Shown here: positions 46,401 to 57,400 of the stretch, in pieces
Layout: each line of letters opens with the position of its first letter
Position numbering within the stretch: the stretch's first letter is position 1
Assembly (NCBI GenBank): GCA_013400975.1
Contig: WBMZ01009000.1
Span: forward strand, 449 to 64,448
DNA from: Atrichornis clamosus
Taxonomy: Eukaryota > Chordata > Aves > Passeriformes > Menuridae
Length of the DNA stretch: 64,000 bases
Reading direction: 5' to 3'
Notes under the pieces: generated by a model
The model's database searches: none
What the model was told of the DNA's origin: nothing
Seen by the model: the letters and a program-made list of their open reading frames with translations, nothing else
Position numbers and translations under genes: made by a program

Positions 46401-48733
46401 AAATTAAAATGGAGCCACCAATGAGTAAGTATATGCTTGTAGATTGGATCTTTGGTCATTTTAGGTAGAATCCATTACATCCTCTAATTCAGAAATGTTG
46501 TAAATCAATAGCAAACAGCAAAGTAAGAAAACATGATGCCAAAATGTTTATCATGAAAGAAGTACCTTGAAATTCTGCTTTCATTTCTCAGTTTATAAAT
46601 AAACATATTTATTATAAGCAATTATAATTATTTCTATGCTTTGCCTACTTTCCCCTCTACATCAAGTATTTCTATGAACAGTTAGAGTAAAATGGACATT
46701 ATTTTTCCTACATTCCTTCCAGGTAGTCCAAAATTTAAATAAAACTTTCAAGATAATATTTCTGCTGCACATCTGCAGAGACATAAAATCTTGTTTGACT
46801 CAGAGACAAAGGATGCTAAACAAGAGCACTTTACCCCTAAAGCCTGACAGTCTGTTACATGATACTTGCCCTTGCTTATCCACTCTGAATAGAGAAGTTG
46901 TTGGAAGCATCCAGAAGTATTGAGTATCAGGAATGTCTCATTTTAAAACAGCTACCATTAAAGACTATGACAAAAGGCACACCAGCAGTTTGAAAACCAT
47001 ATGAAACTGTGTACTTCACAGAAGAGAAGCTGTTATTAGCTAATGTAGTTGCTTCATATGGATGAATATGTTTTGACATGGGGCAGATCTTTCTGTACTG
47101 TTCTTCCTTCATTTTGCAACAAAGCACTGCACCAGATACAATAGTTTTAGAGTGGATATTTCAAGCATAATGTAGTATGGACAAAACCACAACTAACAAG
47201 TTACTGAATTGGATAATATGATAGATTAGACTTCCCTTGACACAGTCATATTTTCATGGACTTGATATAGAAATAAATGCCTCCAAGGGAAAAAAACTAC
47301 CCTGGTGTGATCTAGTTTCTTCTTAACCTGATTTTGGGAGGCATAATTAATTAGAATTTATTCCAGATCCCAAAACATTTTGTACTGAGAAGTTACATTA
47401 TAAAATAATGTTGATGTTTGGGAAAAGTAGTGATGAATATTTTTTTTCTTTTTACTGCTGGAGCTGCAGGGAGTGTTGACATTGATAGGTTAACAACCAC
47501 TTGTGAAGTTTAACCATCTCTTCAAGTTTAAACCAGTGACCCAGGGGTCATAGAAAAGCTATAAGAAGTATTCCAAACTCTGTGAGACCTCTGCCTTTCT
47601 TGTTAGGTGAAAGCCCACGGGGAATGTACAGGAGCTCATATTATAAAGGATTGCTAGTACAGCTTTGCAGGGTCAGCTGAAAACAAATTCCTTGCAGTCT
47701 GTTAAAGGCTTATTAACAAGGCTTCTTTTGGGAAAAAAAAAAAAAAGAAGCCAAATTAATGCTCCTTAATAAAATAGTGGCAGGCCAACCCTCTAATTTG
47801 ACATTCTTTCTATCCTTGCATGCCAGAAATACTGCCTGTAAGCAGCTGGTTATCCTCCAGCAGTAATAACTACTAGCACTGGAGGAGAACTGCCCTTCCT
47901 GCCTGCATAGCAGGTCATTGATGCTTGCTATCACAACTGTATGTCATGATTGAAGTGAATAGTAAAGTGAAGAAACTAGTGATAAAAAGGAACTCATTTG
48001 TGAACCATTTCAGAAGCCATCATTGGACAACTAATTCTTTTCTACCAGTGTTGTCTGATATGACTGAAGCTTGTTATCCCCCCCAATGTTTTTGTGAAAG
48101 AAGAAATCATGCAATGCAGGATGGAATGCTGGCATGCTCAAATGACACCCTAAGTGTTACTTTCCACAGCTACAGGCAGACACAGAGCTCCATGTTGTGG
48201 CAACTGTCTACTCAGTTGCCACAGCTGATATGTGGGTGGGAGACAGCAGGATGTGTTCCAGTGAGTCAAGAAAGAGGGGGGTTACTAAAAGAGGGGAGTG
48301 CGTCAGAAAATCTCAGGCAACTGATGAACAGGCTTCACAAGTATTCTCTTGATTTCTAACCTGTATCATTCTGAATGCTCTTGGAACAAAAAGTCACCTC
48401 AGATGTGTTTTCACTGTTGTACCTTCTTTGTTAAAAGAGATTGTGCTCATTTTCTGCTGACAGGGACGTTGTCTTGGACATGTGTGTCATAATGATGTGT
48501 GTCAGTCTTGCACTCCCTCCCTCAGGAAGTTCTGGCCTGAAACCTAGTGTTGGTGAAAATGCTATTGTTCTTCTGATGAAAGGAATACACCTACAGACCA
48601 CCATCACAAGACCTGTTGCATTCTTAACCAGTTTTCCATCAATTACAAAACTTATACCCAGGATACTCTAATATGGATACATTCAATAGGATTCCTGAAC
48701 TTCTATGACAAGCTGGAGAAAATCAGTGAATCT
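43491..48733. other. Unique intergenic sequence
   Basis: No recognisable gene or transposon. A C-rich patch lies at 44118-44143, a G/T-rich patch with a short direct repeat (GGTTACTCTGGTTTT) near 45903-45945, and an A-run near 47730-47746. The longest open frame here (144 codons, 47925-48359, plus strand) has no recognisable domain and is judged noncoding. Confidence 0.55.
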
Positions 48734-48739
48734 GCAGCC
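48734..48739. repeat. Target-site duplication, left copy (GCAGCC)
   Basis: GCAGCC directly precedes the LTR start and is repeated exactly at 49258-49263 after the LTR end. Confidence 0.85.
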
Positions 48740-48982
48740 TGTGGAGGGCTGGGAGCCCTCAAAGCAGGAGCCTGTCGCACTCCCCTGGAGAAGCCAGAGA
48801 TAAGCTACCTTCCTCTGGGTCAGGGTGAGATCCCAACATGCCTCGTTTCTTCATGGTAATAGCCTGTGCCCTGTTGGCCAACTGGTTTCTATCCCACCCC
48901 CTACCTTTCCCATAAAACGCCCGGCTTCTACCCCTGAAAGCAGGGAGTCGCCTCTGGCCTCCCCTTCGCAGGGTGCTCGGAC

Positions 48983-48988
48983 AATAAA
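48983..48988 (+). promoter_or_regulatory. AATAAA polyadenylation signal in the LTR
   Basis: AATAAA about 70 bases after the TATA-like element CATAAAA, in the expected place for the R region of the LTR at 48740-49257. Confidence 0.75.
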
Positions 48989-49054
48989 GGCTACCTCTGC
49001 GGAACTGCCGTGCGAGGCTCCTGTCTCTCTGTCCCCGTGTTTGCCTTGGGCGAT

Positions 49055-49107
49055 TTCACAAGGAGCTGAATTCACAAAGAGCTGAAATCACAAGAGCTGA
49101 AATCACT
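49055..49107 (+). repeat. Tandem 15-17-bp motif in the U5 of the LTR
   Basis: TTCACAAGGAGCTGAA, TTCACAAAGAGCTGAAA, TCACAAGAGCTGAAA and TCACTT follow one another. The units differ by small indels, so this is a short degenerate tandem array rather than a recent expansion. Confidence 0.8.
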
Positions 49108-49257
49108 TGTAGCAGAGAAGCTGCTACACTTGCTGGAATCGCCTGTCGCCCAGGGAGATCTGCCAACACCCCTGGAAGAGCTGTTCTCTGCCGGACACTC
49201 TCTATCTGGGAAGGTTGCGGTGTGGTGGTGCTGAGCTGCACCGGAGCCCCTGCGACA

Positions 49258-49263
49258 GCAGCC
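49258..49263. repeat. Target-site duplication, right copy (GCAGCC)
   Basis: Exact copy of 48734-48739, directly after the terminal ACA of the LTR. Confidence 0.85.
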
Positions 49264-49851
49264 CAAGCAATGCTGTAGAGCTGACCCACTCAAGTTTTCA
49301 GGGAGCATACACATATAAGGAAATAAATACATCAACTGAAGCCTGTCCTAGAAGTGTGCCTAATTCTTGAGTATATGTGCATGTTCATCTAACACATGCA
49401 AACCTCAACTTGTGCTAAGAGAGTACAGCAGCTTAAAAACTTCACTTCTCCCTGATGAGGAATTAGTGGCAGGTGAGGACAACTACTGACAGTACTAATA
49501 GGAAAGCAAGGCGCCCTTCTTGGCTATTGATTGTTGAACTGACAATGTGTAGTGCCTGTGGTAATCTTCATGACTTCTGATGACACTGATTACAGCTGAT
49601 TTCCTAAAGAAAAGCAATTTTGTGTTGATGGCAGAGTAATGAGTGATGCCTAATGTTGATCTCTGTTTCTCTGACAGTTTAAGTATACAACTTCAAAGTA
49701 CTTCATCATGGATAACCCAAAATGTTGCTGTATTCCATATCTATCTGTGACCCAAATCATTACACTATCTTTAAGGCCCTGCAGCCAGGAAGCTGGGGTG
49801 GGTACTGCCAGTGCTTTTAAAGTCTCCTTGGGCAGGAAGCTTGCACTCCTT
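49264..49851. other. Unique intergenic sequence
   Basis: No gene or repeat recognised. The last part (from about 49780) may belong to the neighbouring LTR-like element if that element starts further left than I placed it. Confidence 0.5.
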
Positions 49852-50526
49852 TGCCACGTGGTTTCTGCCTCACTGGCTTCTTGGTTTTTTGCCTTAGTCA
49901 GAGGCATTTTCCTTTTGGGGTTCTCTCTTGGGTTTTTTTCCCTTGTCTCAGACAGACTGCATTCAGCAGTTTTGAAGTGCCTGGGGGCAAATTCCACAGG
50001 TACCCATCTGTCTCCGAGCAGGGCAGCCCCAGTCCAGCAAACCAGTCTAGCTTGCCAAGGTGACTGGCCAAGGAGGGAAGACCACAAGTTGTCCCAGCCC
50101 AGCTGCCTTACCTTGACTGCTTGAAAGACAAAGTCCCTCTGTGAGCTCTAGCCCCTGGATCCTGAAAATACCAGCTGGAGTCAGGGAGATGAGCAGAGCA
50201 GGGCGGAGGGGAAGACTGACACCATCTTTCCCTTTGTCCTTTGAACCACATGCCCAGCTGCGGAGCACCCTCTTGCAGGGATAGTCCCTGGTGTTTTGGT
50301 TCTCTCTTTTTTCTGGGGAGTCTGTGAGATTTAGTAGTTTTGTATCTGTTGGATATTTGTTGCTATTTCTTGACTGTTGCTGTTCCACTTGTTAGTAAAC
50401 TGTTATTTTTTCACTTAAATCTACTTATATTTGTTCCTTATTAGTGGAAAGGGATTGCTTGAACCTATAAAAGGCGATAGATCATTCCAGAGTGTTCTCT
50501 TTCAAATTGTCTTAAACCAAGTCACA
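49852..50526 (+). mobile_element. Probable ERVL-like solo LTR
   Basis: The proposed ends are TGCCACGTGG and CCAAGTCACA. The inverted complement of the right end (TGTGACTTGG) matches the left end at 7 of 10 positions. CTCCT occurs just before the left end (49846-49850, with one extra T) and just after the right end (50527-50531), fitting an imperfect 5-bp duplication. The body is GC-richer than its surroundings and ends in a T-rich zone (TTAGTAAACTGTTATTTTTT) reminiscent of bird ERVL LTRs. It could be a different LTR family with different ends. Open frames of 110-145 codons on both strands inside it have no recognisable domain. Confidence 0.45.
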
Positions 50527-51373
50527 CTCCTACTGTGCTACTTCAAATACTGAAAAAAATGCTGCTCAGGTTTTCCGGTTAAATTAAATACAAGTAAGTG
50601 TATGAAAACCTGTATGCAGCTGACTTTTGCAGAGGATACAGGTTCCTTAAGCACACTTACAAATGTTTCCTTTCAGTGCAAAATGCATCCAGTGAAGGAT
50701 GAATGACGTAATTACCAGCATGATGGCAGCTTTGAAAGAAACATGCACCATTAAAGAGAATTAAAATGTGTGAATAGTATTCATCATGTCACCTAATTTA
50801 ATCTGAGCTCTTAGCCCACTGGAGACGTGATTCTCTGACAATATACAGCATTAACAAGTAAAGAATATCTGGGTAACTAATAAGATTAATAAGATTGGGT
50901 AATATCCTGCTTATTTTTTAACAATCTGTCAGCAGCTTTTTTTTAAGCAAAAACTTGTATAAAAGACATTATCTAAATTATCATTTATTAAAAACAATAT
51001 TTTACCTCAAAACCTGCAGTTGTTCTGAGAAGGTGTTGCAAAGACAGAGCTTTTAACACTCCCAGGAGCAGGGTATTTTCTGTCTTTCCCTATTCTTAGG
51101 TAATTGGTCAATGAATGAAAATCTTTTGTCAAATCTGAAGCTTAATAGGGACTTGGAGATCAGTATATTGGGGCATATTAGTTCAGAAATCACTCTTCAC
51201 CCAGCATTGTCCATTCCTGTACACCAACAGCTGATGACAGGCATGAAGAGGATTAATGCTTAGAATACTCTTCATCACCTTGCTTTTTGTTGGGTTTTTT
51301 TTTCCGCCATTATCTGAAGGGTTTAAAAAATAAGTTCTATGTGTTTGAAAAGTTTTGCTTATTGTTCCGTTTA

Positions 51374-51418
51374 GAATCATAGAATCTAGAATAACAGAAT
51401 TTTCAGAATGATGAAAAG
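51374..51418 (-). mobile_element. Possible CR1 3' tip remnant
   Basis: GAATCATAGAATCTAGAAT followed by CAGAATTTTCAGAATG resembles reverse-complement CR1 tip octamers, but no CR1 body follows. It may be only a tip-length insertion or a chance likeness. Confidence 0.35.
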
Positions 51419-51459
51419 GGGGAGGAGGGGATTTCTAGCCTGACTAGAAATAAGTCATT

Positions 51460-51579
51460 AAGTCATTGACACATCTATAAAAGATCTGTCTACTATTTTT
51501 ATTTTAACCATACTAAATTAAGTCATTGATACATCCATAAAAGATCTATCTACTATTTTTATTTTAACCATATTAAATT
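51460..51579. repeat. Tandem duplication, 2 x 60 bp
   Basis: AAGTCATTGACACATCTATA... (51460-51519) is repeated as AAGTCATTGATACATCCATA... (51520-51579), with about 56 of 60 bases matching by eye. The four differences show it is a real, ageing duplication and not an assembly error. Confidence 0.93.
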
Positions 51580-51587
51580 TAAGCGAT

Positions 51588-51659
51588 AATCCAAAATGAG
51601 AGACTGGGATACAGATGGCCCTAATCCAAAATGGGTGACTGGGATGCAGAGATGGCCTT
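51588..51659. repeat. Tandem duplication, 2 x about 35 bp
   Basis: AATCCAAAATGAGAGACTGG (from 51588) and AATCCAAAATGGGTGACTGG (from 51623), each continuing through GATGGCC, lie directly after the 60-bp duplication but share no sequence with it. Confidence 0.88.
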
Positions 51660-52955
51660 TTCTTCCCAACCTCCTCAGTAAAACCCCAAACATATAATTA
51701 CGTTTTATACATGTATTGAATGTTCTAAAAGCAACTGACATGTTGCACAAACTGCATTTTACTTCCTCAGTGACACCTCAGGTAAGATTCAATGGGATGT
51801 ATTTATTCCTCCTTCTAGAAACTAATGGAGCATGAAACCTCCCTGGACCCAAATTTGAAATGTAACTCAAAATGTACTCAGTGATATCCAAGCAGCAAGA
51901 CTTATGGAAAGGAAATTAAGCGTCTCTATGTGTACTCCTGATACACAGGTCTTTCACAATATACAGGTTTAGTTTTGGAAACAGAGGTCAAAGTTCAGTC
52001 TTATGTAACTAATGCTTAGGTAAATATCTGATTTGTGAACACTGCAAGAAACGACACTTCTAACTACTTGGTAGGAAAACTTGTACAAATAGCATAATCC
52101 CTCATTGTGGACATCAGATTATTTACCCTGTTAAAGAATAATGTCAGGTAGGATGTTTTCTAGTTAATTAGTAGCTGGAGTAGCAATACCACTGCAAACA
52201 TAGTGGTTTCGTTTAAAGAAGTAGACTTATTGTGCAGGAAAATAATGAACTTAATCCTTTTCAAATTCTCAGGATAGATATTACATTGGAATTAAGGGAA
52301 CCAGAGTTAATATTATTAATCATTGATATTGCATAGCTTCACTTATGAAAGCCTGCATTCTGATGTAAAGTCTGTTGTGATGTGAGATGGGATCCTGCCA
52401 GAGTCATTATTTCTATTTACTGAGTAGGAGACTAGTTATAAGAACAAAAAATCAATATTAATGGCTGGAACACAAGTTCAGCCTGACTCTGAACAGGACT
52501 TAATAAAGTAGCAGCATTTTCTCTTCTTTTTTCCTCTTTCTTTTTCTTTTCCCTTTTTTTTTGTTTTGTTTTAAACAAGATGAATTTCTTCCTGTTGCAA
52601 CACTTTCTTTCTTGTTTAATAATAGCCACATAGCATTATACCTGTCTTAGAAAAAGTGTATGTGGGCTTATAATTCAGCAAACTGAAATGAAAATTACTA
52701 AGTCCTGTGTGTCTGCATTTCCCGTATTATTCCATCTAGATATCACATACTTTTACTTCTGCCCTAGACTTTGTCTTAATTAGGACTATACCCGTAACTG
52801 ATTTTGAGTTTTGTCTGTCAAACTGAGAAACAAAATAAAATTCACTCAATTTTTCTTGTTTGCCACAGCAAACAGAAGAAAAATACTCAAAATACACTTC
52901 TGTTATAAAAGAAAAACATTAACAATCTGCCCAAGCATTCTGCTAAAAGCTGAAA

Positions 52956-53095
52956 GAAGGTACTTCTTTCACTTTGTGGGGGATTATTTATAGGTTTTGC
53001 TGATGGCATCTCTTCCTAGAACAGGTTGAAGGGCTGAAGCCATCAGTCCATAATAAAATTAATATCTTTCTAAAAACAACTGATTGAAACTAACA
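52956..53095 (+). repeat. Unclassified dispersed repeat, copy 1
   Basis: A stretch containing TTTTGCTGATGGCATCTCTT and GAACAGGTTGAAGGGCTGAA recurs at 54313-54454 in the same orientation. Identity in the central 95 bases is about 94% by eye apart from a 3-base insertion, fading on the flanks. Copy 1 has an 8-bp inverted repeat CTGATGGC/GCCATCAG (53000-53007 and 53039-53046). I do not recognise the family. Confidence 0.85.
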
Positions 53096-53233
53096 TGAAG
53101 AATCTTCTTTCACATGAAGAATCTTCAAGGAACTAAAGAAGTTTAAATGGGCATATATGCACTAGCTTTCATGTGAATAAAAATATCCTTCTAAAGAAAA
53201 GAATCGGAGCCTAGCATGTAAAATTTCTGCCTG

Positions 53234-53250
53234 TTTTTTTTTTTTTTTTT
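53234..53250. repeat. Poly(T) tract
   Basis: 17 consecutive T with no recognisable retrotransposon body beside it. Confidence 0.9.
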
Positions 53251-53339
53251 GTTCTCATAGGCAAAGAGAAAGAAATTTTAGGAGAACATATCAATAATTT
53301 TATGATAGGATGTTTTTACTGACACACAACGTAATTTAG

Positions 53340-53396
53340 AATCATAGAATTGTCGAATATCCTAAGTTGGAAGGAGCACATAAGAATTTAGAAATG
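53340..53396 (-). mobile_element. CR1 LINE 3' tip fragment
   Basis: AATCATAGAATTGTCGAATA followed by TCCTAAGTTGGAAGGAGC is the reverse complement of a CR1 3' terminus (tip octamers, then the GTTGGAAGGGA block). Similarity is lost after about 55 bases, so it is a very short 5'-truncated insertion. Confidence 0.75.
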
Positions 53397-54312
53397 GGTT
53401 GGGTTTTTTTCATGGAAAAAAATACAAAAGGAATTACAGCTATTTATGCTGTTCCTCATACATGTTGTTTTCTCGCTGTGGTTTTTGTTTTTGGGAGGGA
53501 GCATTCCTTTTCAAATCAACAGTTTATAACAATAATGTATGTCATATGAGATGTTATTAGTGTTTACAAAAATGACTGAAAAACGCTACCTCTAAAGTAA
53601 AACTGGAAGACGTATTTTGACCAATAATTGTCTGTCACTGCTAATGACCTCTTTCTGAAGAGTTTCTTATTGTAATTCTTCAGAGGAATTTACATTCAGC
53701 TAGTTTTGTTTATTTGTATTTTGCTTAACTCTGTAAAGTGTTCTTTCTATTAATCCTCCAAGAGTCAAATTATTTTATTCTGAGTTTGACTCATCTGATT
53801 CCAGATCATGAAGATTAAGTTTGACCAAATTAAGGCACATCCTCCTGAGAAATACCAGAAGATGTTATCAAATTTCATAAACTAGTTGAAGTTAATCTTT
53901 TAATAGTAAAGCAGAAAAAAATTAGCAGAATATGTTACATTTCTTACTTATGAGTTACTTTTGAGCACAGGATAGATGTTTGCAGTATTTACGTAAATTA
54001 GACGAATGTGCTTGCAATTCCAAGCGATGCTTTCCAACTGAAGTAAATGCATAGATACACAAGCTGTCACTGCAATGTACTTGCATTACAGATTAACAAG
54101 CAGATCTGTATACCCTTCCTCAATAGCCAAGTACACCAATACATTGTGAGAGGAACCTTAACATTTAAAGTTTAACAATGAGGACTTAAAGTTGAATGAA
54201 ACTTCCTTGAGTTATGATGTTGATCAACATTTTTAAGTACACAGGCAGAACTGCAAATAACTTTGATTTTAGTTACCTTATTCAAAAATAGTAAAAAAAC
54301 CTTCTTAGTTTT

Positions 54313-54454
54313 GAAAGTACATCTTTCATTTTGCAGTGGATAATTTAAAGCTTTTGCTGATGGAATCTCTTCTTAGAACAGGTTGAAGGGCTGAAGCCAT
54401 CAGTCCATAATAAAATTAAGATCTTTCTAAAAACATCAACTGACTGAGACTAGT
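54313..54454 (+). repeat. Unclassified dispersed repeat, copy 2
   Basis: Second copy of the repeat at 52956-53095, 1357 bases further on. It contains TTTTGCTGATGGAATCTCTT and the same GAACAGGTTGAAGGGCTGAA block, with an extra ATC near its end. The outer arm of the inverted repeat seen in copy 1 has one mismatch here. Confidence 0.85.
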
Positions 54455-57400
54455 ATTAATGTAGTACTTTTCCTAATCAATTTGGCAAGTCAAAAAGATA
54501 TCCACTGAGATGACCCTGTGGAAAAAAACAGGATTCACAAACTAAAGATCCACCAAATATATCTTTAAAAAAAGGTTGAAAGTGGAGGCACAAGGAAGAC
54601 CACCATCTGTGTATGGGAACAATATCTTTCTAAGTTACGTCACTATCTCCTTCCAGTAAAGTATTTCTCTGTCACACACCCTTCCCTAGAGAATTATTGG
54701 ATGAGGTGCTTAAGAAGTAAAATGGAATAAAGTACATAACCCATTATGAAAATAAACGCATATGGAAATCAGTTCTGAGATTCCGTGGCTCAGTCCTATG
54801 TAGACGATAGATGCTGAGAGCTCAGGGAACATCCTAATTTTATTTTGATCTTCAGAGAAGAATAATGCAATCTATTTCAAGCTTTTGATAAAACAAGACT
54901 TTTCGGGTAAGTCTATTTGAGCTAAATTTTCTGACATGGTCATTTATCTCTTCAATTTCATCTGCAAATTCAAAATGTAATTAGAAGCATCATATAAATT
55001 ACAAGTCAAAACCATGAGGGTTAGTAAGTAAAAATTGCTAAAGCAAGTTTGTTGACTTCCTCTTTACCAGACTTTCTTCACCTACTATATTGAATACGGT
55101 TAACTACCTTACGAGGTTTTATGTGTTTTATATGCTGCACTATATTTTTCTGACGGTTTTTCCACAGATGTCAAAAGATTTGACTCAGTTTCAGAACTGA
55201 GTTTGAAACTACTAAAGAATATATTAGGAAAAAAAAGTGTTTCTATAAATGCAAATTATTAAATCTAATTTTTTGAGGATGGATTTGAACTTTTTAGGAG
55301 CACATAAAGGCATTAAAGAAACTATAGCCTTCTTCAAAAAGATTTTTCAGTAAACTCACATTTGGGTATAAGAAATCTCACAAGTCATGTAATCATGTAA
55401 ATTTGATTTATTTTGATTTGTTAATGTACTATAAACAATTTTTAACAGCAAGAAATCACCCAGTACTTTTTACCATATAAACACCAACTTGTTTAAAAGG
55501 TACTTGGAGTAGCTCTGTCTCACTGAAACAGTTCAAGTTTGTTTCCAGCCTGAGGCCAGAAGCCTACAACAGAAGGGTGATAATCTATAAAATAGAGATC
55601 CCTTCTTCTCTGAATGTCTGATTTCAAGTTGGAGAGGGAGGTTATCAGATGTATTATGACTGTGCAAACTCAGAACTGATTTAAGCAACTGTATGGCTGG
55701 AATATCAGAATGATCTCTGTTAAGTCTAGGCTAACAAGCATACTTGTAATAAACGAAGAAAAATTCTCTGTCTGGTCCCATAATTCAGAATTTCATATGG
55801 AAACCAATGAATTCCAGTTGAATTTTTGCTTGTGAGGGATGTGAAAGGAAAAGTTTTCACTTTTGCAGGGATGACACAATCTGTGCTCAGAAGACGGCGG
55901 ATGTATTTCCAGAACAAGCTAAAACAAAATGTTGGCCCAAGATTCAGCTGCATCAAGCAAGTCCGACAAATAAACTTCATGCAAGTTTACCCAGGGGTGT
56001 GCATTTTCTGGTTTACATTTCAGCTAGCTCTTAAGATTCTGGTAAGTGCATATGAAATCAGTTTCCTCAGGTAGAAGTCATTCTTTGATGGAACTTAATC
56101 CTTCTCTGGGAAAAGTAGTTTTCATTATTTGGAGTTTGCCTTTTCTAATACAATAGCTTCCATCTGTATGGGAGGCAACTGCCGTGGGAAGATGAAGAAA
56201 GAAGAAATTGTGCCCATCTCTGTGAATGCATTGTCTTTGGGCAGGCTACTATTGCGCAAGTTGTGCCCTTTCTGCAACAGTGCACTTCACACATCTGTCT
56301 TTGGTTCCATTGATCTAAGCTCATGCGAGATTGCATTATGCTTGAGAACTGAATAGGCTTATCTGAAGAATAATAATAATAATTTTGAAAGACTTAAGAA
56401 TTTCTGTCTTTGAACTGAATGATATGATTTCTTGCGTTTTTATCTTAAGAAAGCAATAAATTTCATAATCTTCTAAATAACAAGACATTTATGTCATATT
56501 CTAAGACTTTCTTTCACTTTACTGTATATGACAATAACAGGAATAGGGAAATGTCACATCTGTCTGAGTTATCCATCTATTTTTATTGACACCAATAATG
56601 ACATTCTCTCTAAATTTTCTTTTTCTAGCCTAATATAGAGGAACCCATTAGTATCATAAATAGAAAAGTATTTTCTCAAATCCTCCTCTGAACTTGTTAC
56701 AGTTTGAATTTATGAAAATTTGATACATATCTTTACTCTGGTGCTAGCTATTCTCATCCTCTGGAAGTTTGCGATGTAAGTATGCACCCAGTATTTCTTC
56801 TTCATTCTTGCATGTTCCTGGAGACATACTGTTACCCTGTTTTCATAAGGTACAAAGGTTTTTTCTCCTCTTCTGCAACTGTTGGCCAATGATCCTGAAC
56901 GTAAAGGAATATCATTAATCACTAAATTTGTAAGCTTGCTTTTTTTAGCACTGAGATTTTGGTCTTTTTTCCCTTCTCTTTTATGCTTGTGATCATCCAT
57001 TCTTAATATTCGGTATCTAATTGTATTCCAGACTTTCCAGGCCTAAAGATTTTGCCATCAGAAATTTTCGTGAACATTCCCTTACATTTTTTTCTTTGAA
57101 ATGCATTAAAATATTAACTAAATTTAGTCTATCCATCACTGAGGAATTTCACCAGTAACCTTTTATACCATTGATATTTCCTCTAGGAATGTAACATAAA
57201 AATGTCTAATACTTATCAAATTCTTAACCCACTCACTACTTTTTATCAAGTGCCACTGCAGCACATGATTTATTGAGCCAAAGTTTATCATAACAATAGT
57301 ACATTTACAGTGTCTATTTATTCTGTAATTGGTGATCTAAACAGAAGTTACTTCAGCATTTTTTTCTTAATAAAATTATATTGCACCTTACTAAGTTATC

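Larger units (their letters stand above)
48740..49257 (+). mobile_element. Solo LTR of an endogenous retrovirus (518 bp)
   Basis: Begins TGTGGAGGGCTGGG and ends CCCCTGCGACA, so the termini are TGT...ACA. It is flanked by the exact 6-bp duplication GCAGCC, which points to an ERVK/betaretrovirus-like or similar group. A TATA-like CATAAAA lies near 48911 and AATAAA at 48983-48988, giving a U3-R-U5 order on the plus strand. U5 holds three to four tandem degenerate copies of a motif like TCACAAGAGCTGAAA (49055-49107). There is no internal retroviral sequence, so it is a solo LTR. Its first 151 bases match positions 151-1 on the other strand. Confidence 0.9.

Noticed and set aside
49650..50388. Open frames of 113-145 codons on both strands
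   Set aside because: Overlapping frames on opposite strands inside an LTR-like element, with no recognisable retroviral or host domain.
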